From Sphingobacteriales bacterium 50-39 (GTDB lineage Bacteria; Bacteroidota; Bacteroidia; Chitinophagales; Chitinophagaceae): a stretch of 64,000 bases of DNA. The translations under genes and the position numbers were made by a program. Of this stretch, positions 60,124 to 64,000 are shown in pieces. The DNA lies in assembly GCA_001898505.1 (NCBI GenBank), contig MKTZ01000026.1, forward strand, positions 62,001-126,000, read 5' to 3'. The first letter of the stretch is position 1; every line of letters begins with the position of its first letter. The notes beneath the pieces are model-generated. The model saw only the letters and a list, made by a program, of their open reading frames with translations. It was not told where the DNA came from and searched no databases.

Positions 60124-61124
60124 TATTCTTTTATGAAGATTGCGTAAGAAATGAGGGCGCAGTCCGTTCCGCCAGTTGTGTTGGTTTTACCAACATAGAT
60201 TACAATAGTGCCATTGGAATCCGACACCACACCAGGGAAACTCAGCTCGGTAGATGTGTTGGGCGATCCGTTGTAGTTTGCAAGGGTCTGAACGGTTTGC
60301 AAAGTGGTACCCTTAACGTTATAGTTCCCTTTGGCAGCGACGTTATACTGGGTCGTGCCTGAAAGCTTGACTGTATAGCTGGTATTGGGAAGCAGCCCGT
60401 TCAACGTTATCTGTGGATTGGTTGTCTGATAGGTGGCTCCCTGGACAAACCCTTCTCGCATGACACCTGTGTAGCCCGTCGGTATGGTGGCGTTCGTTAT
60501 GCCATTGGATGGACCGATACACGCGCCGGCGAAGAACGTCCAGTTCGACGTCGGACCTGTGGTGGCTGAAATGGTCGTGCCTGAAAGCGATGCAGTTATG
60601 GTATGCTTGCCGGGGTCTCCCCTCAGTACAAGGAAAGGCGATACGTCAAAGGCGACAGTTGTATCCATCTGAATGCGAACCGTATCCGGTGTGGTGAGAA
60701 CGTCCCCGTCCAGAGTGACTGTCTTTGTTGTCGCACCTGTGCTCGTAAGGTTGGCAACTTCATTATGGTGCCCCGCAGTAGCGGATGACTTTAAACGCCA
60801 ATAGACGTTTGTCGGAGAGACGGTACCGCCGGACTGTGTCAAGGTTACGCTCGAAGTATATCCGCTGGCCAAGGAAAGGGATACCTCATAGTTCGTCGTA
60901 GCATTACAAACAATGTCCGCCGTGAGGTTGGTACCTGAAATGCTCGATGATTGGCCGGTGCTTGCAGTACCCAGCGTTGTGGAAAATCCTGACAGTGTGG
61001 ATGGAGTGCGGGTAATCGTTGGTCCTGTCCCACCGGTGCTTCCAATATTCACTCCGAATACATAGGTCTGGGCCTGCAGGAAGCAGGGCAAAAGGAGGGC
61101 TATAATTAAAAGATGTCTTTTCAT
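60123..61124 (-). CDS. exported beta-rich, fibre-associated protein
   Basis: 333 residues. Sec signal (LLIIALLLPCFLQAQ), then a Thr/Ser/Gly-rich Ig-like mature part with GFSTTLGTASTGQSSSISG and a C-terminal domain of about 130 residues (FFAGACIGPSNGI, LPNTSYTVKLSGTTQYN, SNGTIVIYVG). No family recognised. It lies 5 nt after the SGNH fibre gene and shares 1 nt with the next gene, so it is part of the fibre module. Confidence 0.65.
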   Translation of the reverse strand: MKRHLLIIALLLPCFLQAQTYVFGVNIGSTGGTGPTITRTPSTLSGFSTTLGTASTGQSSSISGTNLTADIVCNATTNYEVSLSLASGYTSSVTLTQSGGTVSPTNVYWRLKSSATAGHHNEVANLTSTGATTKTVTLDGDVLTTPDTVRIQMDTTVAFDVSPFLVLRGDPGKHTITASLSGTTISATTGPTSNWTFFAGACIGPSNGITNATIPTGYTGVMREGFVQGATYQTTNPQITLNGLLPNTSYTVKLSGTTQYNVAAKGNYNVKGTTLQTVQTLANYNGSPNTSTELSFPGVVSDSNGTIVIYVGKTNTTGGTDCALISYAIFIKE

Positions 61125-61129
61125 GAACC

Positions 61130-64000
61130 TTATTTTATTGTGTAGGTAAAAGAGTAGTTAAGAGTGGTCGATGATGTTGTGCTGGGCGCGGTAAAGTGTA
61201 GCCGTGCCATGTCTGTCGTGTTATTTGCAGTTATTCCGCCTCCCGTAAAAGGCCCATTATTTTCGATATTCGAGCCACCTACGCAGTCTAGTGAGTTTGT
61301 CAGGTTGGATGCGACCGGCAGACTGATTTCCAGATAACATTCGCCAATTGATGTAGCCAAAGGGTTGATTGTTCCCCATACAGTTACTTCATTGCCTATC
61401 CTAAGCCAATGGGATAAATTGCCGCTGGCAGTACAGTTCGTTAGATTGGAAATAGTAGGAGTATAGGTACTCGAGGTAACGACGGTCGAAAAATTGCCAT
61501 CTCCTCCATACACAAGCGTGGCATCTCCAGGCAGCTTTTTCATGTACCCGTGTGCGGACGTGCTTGCATTGCCGGTGGTAACATCCGAAAAGGCCACATC
61601 GGCGTCTGTGATGGCCGCCCAGGCAGGCGCTGCAGATACGGAACCGGTACCCGCCTGATTGAGGAACTTCTTCGTCGTGGTCGTATTGCCGGCCAGTTTT
61701 GACAATGCCGTCGTCCCGGATGCATATAGGAGGTCTCCCAGGGTATAGGACGAAATGCCTGTCCCACCGTCGCCTACGGCCACATCTGTGCTGCCTGGCG
61801 CATAATAATCCGTACCGGCTGTCGCCGCGCTGTAGTTCATACCATTGCCTTTCACCATTCCATTCAATACAGCGGTGAGCCCGGTGCCGCCTTTGGAGAT
61901 GGGAATCGCAGTTGCATTCCATGATCCTGTAGCAATTGTTCCGACAGTGACAATATTGGCTGAACCGGGCCAGGTGGATAGAGCTGTATTTTCGACGTTG
62001 CCAAGGTTCAGATCACTCTTAGTTATGGCTCTCCAGGTTGGAGCAGTGGCTGCAGATCCGGAGCCTATGGAGGACAGGACCTGGAGGGCCGTTGATGTGT
62101 TTCCAGCCAGCCGGGCGGTCACATTGCTGGCATTCCGGATAATAATATCACCGATGGTTGTCATAGGATCGGCAAAGCCCGATGAAGGGGGCGCCCATGC
62201 GTAGTCGTAGTTCGAGCTCGTGTTCTTCGTCAGGACCTGGCCTGCCGTGCCCCCGGTAGGCACTCCGCCCTTGCTTGTGCTTATTGCCGTCGCATTCCAG
62301 GTCCCAGTTGTAATAGTGCCTACTGCGGTAATGTCGGTACCGACCAGTTTAGAAGCGGCGATGCTACCGGCCAGCATCCCGTTGGTTACTTTTCCAGACC
62401 CTATGGCCCCGACTCCAGCTGTGCTGATGGTGAAGTCTCCTGTGATAGGATGATTCACCCACGTCGTGTCGGAAGCTCTATAAAAGAGTATGTCTCCATC
62501 AGTTGGAGACGTCAGACTCATTTTTGTAGCCTTATACCATGTGCGGACACCATTCTGGGATGCATAGACTCTGTAATCGACCAGCGAAGAACTATCACCG
62601 ATCAGGTCGACTACACCGGCGACCTGCCTTACGCTATTGGGGAATGTATAACTTCCACCGCCTCCGCCCCATGTCGGCGTATACTTCACAAACTTGCTCC
62701 CATTCCAAATGGGGATATCGTTGACAGCTATGCCTGTCAGGTCGATATTGACACTGGGCTTATTTACCCAGGCAGCACCCAATTTTATAAGCAAATCTCC
62801 ATCGGCTGGAGACGTAATGTTGGCGATCAGAGCCGGCCTGTTAACAAAGATTCCGGCGTCCCGGACCAGGATGTCCCCATCTTCTGGGGCAGAGAGGTTG
62901 GCCACCAGCCCCGGTGTGTTCCCCCATTTACCAGTACCATTTCGGGTGAGTATATCATTTTCCTGTGGCGTTGAAATGGCCACGTCGGTCAGCGCCGCCA
63001 GCTGTGAGGCGCCGCCGCTATTCGGGAAATCGATCACAGAGGCCCAAGCTTTGGCCAGCTGCGCATAGCCCACGTTGCCGGGATGCAGCCCGTCGCCCGT
63101 ACCAGAAGTGGTAATATTGAGAAAATTTTCTGTTGGAACGGTGGCCACAGGAAAGCCCAGGGTGCGGAAATAGTTCACCACCGTATCGATGTTGGCATTG
63201 GCCGTATCGGTGACAGCATCGCTGGAATTGGTATCACCATAGGCCACATATCCAGCCGGGGTACATTTGGTAATATGGGCAACGAGGGCTGACGAGCAGT
63301 TATCCACAGTCATGAACTTAGCGACATAATCAAAGTCCGTCTCCGCGTTGTCCAGTAGCGTGATGGTAACAGCGTGCGTCCCCGCCCCCAGCCCCGTGAA
63401 TATAAAGACTATAGGCTGACGGTAGTCATACGTGCCGATGTTGCTCTGATGGTCAGAACAAAGGTCCCGTCCTGAATACGTTCCCTTATTAATCCCGTCG
63501 ACAGTCACCGAGAACCTGCCGAGGTTATGGTATCCCTGCCAGGCGTACGTTCCGATGATCATATTGTCATCTGTCCATAGGAATGTCAGGGTATTACCCG
63601 CTGTAGAGCTCTTCATGGGGTTTCCCAAGCTCTTTGCCACGCTTTTGGATGTCAGGTTCGATGCCGTGAAATTGGACCAGGATCCGTTCTTCGTAAACTT
63701 CGCATTACTGATCGCCCAGATGCTGTCGACAAACTGGTTGGCGATGATAACGCGCAGGGCCTCACGGACGGCTGGTTGTTTGGTACCCAGGGGATCCTGG
63801 CGCAGGTTGTTGGTACCCATCATTATCGACAAAGACGTACTCACCTTGGTGGCTGCTGCGTTGCTGAATTGCCGGGAAATGACATCGCGGACGGAGGAAT
63901 TACTGACAGCAGTGTTGACGTAACTCACCCCGTACTGTGCATATAATAATGCCGGGTAACCATGTACCGTATCTGTCGCACCGGCAGACGCCGTGATACT
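61130..64000 (-). CDS. tail fibre with N-terminal SGNH hydrolase, 5' end beyond window
   Basis: At least 956 residues; the frame stays open to the right edge, and the apparent start at 63928 is an internal GTG. The first visible codons read SITASAGATDTVHGYPALLY, which fits GDSIT with the window ending just after GD, so the catalytic Ser would be the first visible residue. Block III is MMGTNNLRQD and block V GDGLHPGNVGYAQLAKAW. A run of about four 25-residue repeats follows (SAPEDGDILVRDAG, SPADGDLLIKLGAAW). Fibre repeats include TITTGTWNATAIS and TIATGSWNATAIP, ending in a C-terminal beta domain. Probably hydrolyses O-acetyl groups of a surface polysaccharide during adsorption. Confidence 0.8.
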   Translation of the reverse strand, partial: SITASAGATDTVHGYPALLYAQYGVSYVNTAVSNSSVRDVISRQFSNAAATKVSTSLSIMMGTNNLRQDPLGTKQPAVREALRVIIANQFVDSIWAISNAKFTKNGSWSNFTASNLTSKSVAKSLGNPMKSSTAGNTLTFLWTDDNMIIGTYAWQGYHNLGRFSVTVDGINKGTYSGRDLCSDHQSNIGTYDYRQPIVFIFTGLGAGTHAVTITLLDNAETDFDYVAKFMTVDNCSSALVAHITKCTPAGYVAYGDTNSSDAVTDTANANIDTVVNYFRTLGFPVATVPTENFLNITTSGTGDGLHPGNVGYAQLAKAWASVIDFPNSGGASQLAALTDVAISTPQENDILTRNGTGKWGNTPGLVANLSAPEDGDILVRDAGIFVNRPALIANITSPADGDLLIKLGAAWVNKPSVNIDLTGIAVNDIPIWNGSKFVKYTPTWGGGGGSYTFPNSVRQVAGVVDLIGDSSSLVDYRVYASQNGVRTWYKATKMSLTSPTDGDILFYRASDTTWVNHPITGDFTISTAGVGAIGSGKVTNGMLAGSIAASKLVGTDITAVGTITTGTWNATAISTSKGGVPTGGTAGQVLTKNTSSNYDYAWAPPSSGFADPMTTIGDIIIRNASNVTARLAGNTSTALQVLSSIGSGSAATAPTWRAITKSDLNLGNVENTALSTWPGSANIVTVGTIATGSWNATAIPISKGGTGLTAVLNGMVKGNGMNYSAATAGTDYYAPGSTDVAVGDGGTGISSYTLGDLLYASGTTALSKLAGNTTTTKKFLNQAGTGSVSAAPAWAAITDADVAFSDVTTGNASTSAHGYMKKLPGDATLVYGGDGNFSTVVTSSTYTPTISNLTNCTASGNLSHWLRIGNEVTVWGTINPLATSIGECYLEISLPVASNLTNSLDCVGGSNIENNGPFTGGGITANNTTDMARLHFTAPSTTSSTTLNYSFTYTIK

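Larger units (their letters stand above)
48246..64000. mobile_element. prophage or phage-derived island, one end, integrated at tRNA-Ser
   Basis: It begins at or just after the 3' end of tRNA-Ser and runs past the right window edge. Contents in order: integrase, small early genes with two XRE repressors, an orphan adenine methylase, then a minus-strand late operon with lysis genes and tail-fibre genes. The probable attL core is the tRNA 3' segment (48238-48258). No repeat of this core was found by eye elsewhere in the window, so the other end is beyond it. Structural head and packaging genes and replication genes are not visible; they may lie beyond 64 kb, or the element may be incomplete. 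Confidence 0.85.

Noticed and set aside
1-64000. Insertion sequences or rRNA genes
   Set aside because: No transposase-like protein, terminal inverted repeat pair with target duplication, or rRNA sequence was seen.

Overview
The window looks like chromosomal DNA of a Bacteroidota bacterium, most likely family Chitinophagaceae. Seen directly: repeated TAnnTTTG promoter boxes close to start codons, few Shine-Dalgarno sequences, an Oar-type TonB receptor, a GH92 mannosidase, a DUF3276/PUR-type protein and an HdrC/HdrB-like Fe-S gene pair. The family-level placement is inference; no rRNA is present to confirm it.

Region 1-9.9 kb: the 5' part of gyrA (minus strand, cut by the window edge), a pyrR-like phosphoribosyltransferase carrying an in-frame palindromic insert, and an Fe-S/membrane redox protein. 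Next comes a tight minus-strand run (Crp/Fnr regulator, DoxX, YceI, DinB, NRDE, ATP-grasp, LysE) that separates the Fe-S protein from its usual partner, a CCG-domain protein at 8.5 kb. A conserved hypothetical gene and tRNA-Gly(CCC) follow. Region 9.9-17.6 kb: an Oar-like TonB receptor and a GH92 mannosidase, a DUF6159-like membrane protein and a class A-type serine beta-lactamase homologue.

Region 17.8-30.1 kb is mainly housekeeping and envelope genes on the plus strand: miaB, a receiver-less sigma-54 activator, lptE, an acidic proline-rich protein, secG, mltG, a YihY/BrkB protein, two thioredoxin-fold proteins, a TrmH methyltransferase (minus), a large AsmA-like protein, and clpS plus aat, two parts of the N-degron pathway. 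Region 30.1-48.1 kb holds a DnaQ-GIY-YIG fusion nuclease, two 37-residue single-helix membrane ORFs, valS, a secreted metalloprotease/propeller/barrel protein, GT-C and PrsW membrane proteins, a GNAT enzyme, a queuosine precursor transporter, a YfhO-like protein, a GT4 glycosyltransferase, the PUR-type protein and an ABC exporter half.

Region 48.17-64 kb is one end of a prophage or phage-derived island integrated at tRNA-Ser(UGA). It has a tyrosine integrase preceded by tandem and inverted repeats, small early genes that include two XRE repressors and two proteins resembling the separate ends of a FecR anti-sigma factor, and an orphan DNA adenine methylase. A long, tightly packed minus-strand operon follows with a GH108 endolysin, holin-like proteins, a candidate unimolecular spanin and large fibre-type proteins. 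One fibre-cluster protein combines an alpha/beta hydrolase, RCC1-like repeats and Ig/PKD domains behind a Sec signal peptide. The last is an SGNH-hydrolase tail fibre cut by the window edge. Head, packaging and replication genes are not visible.
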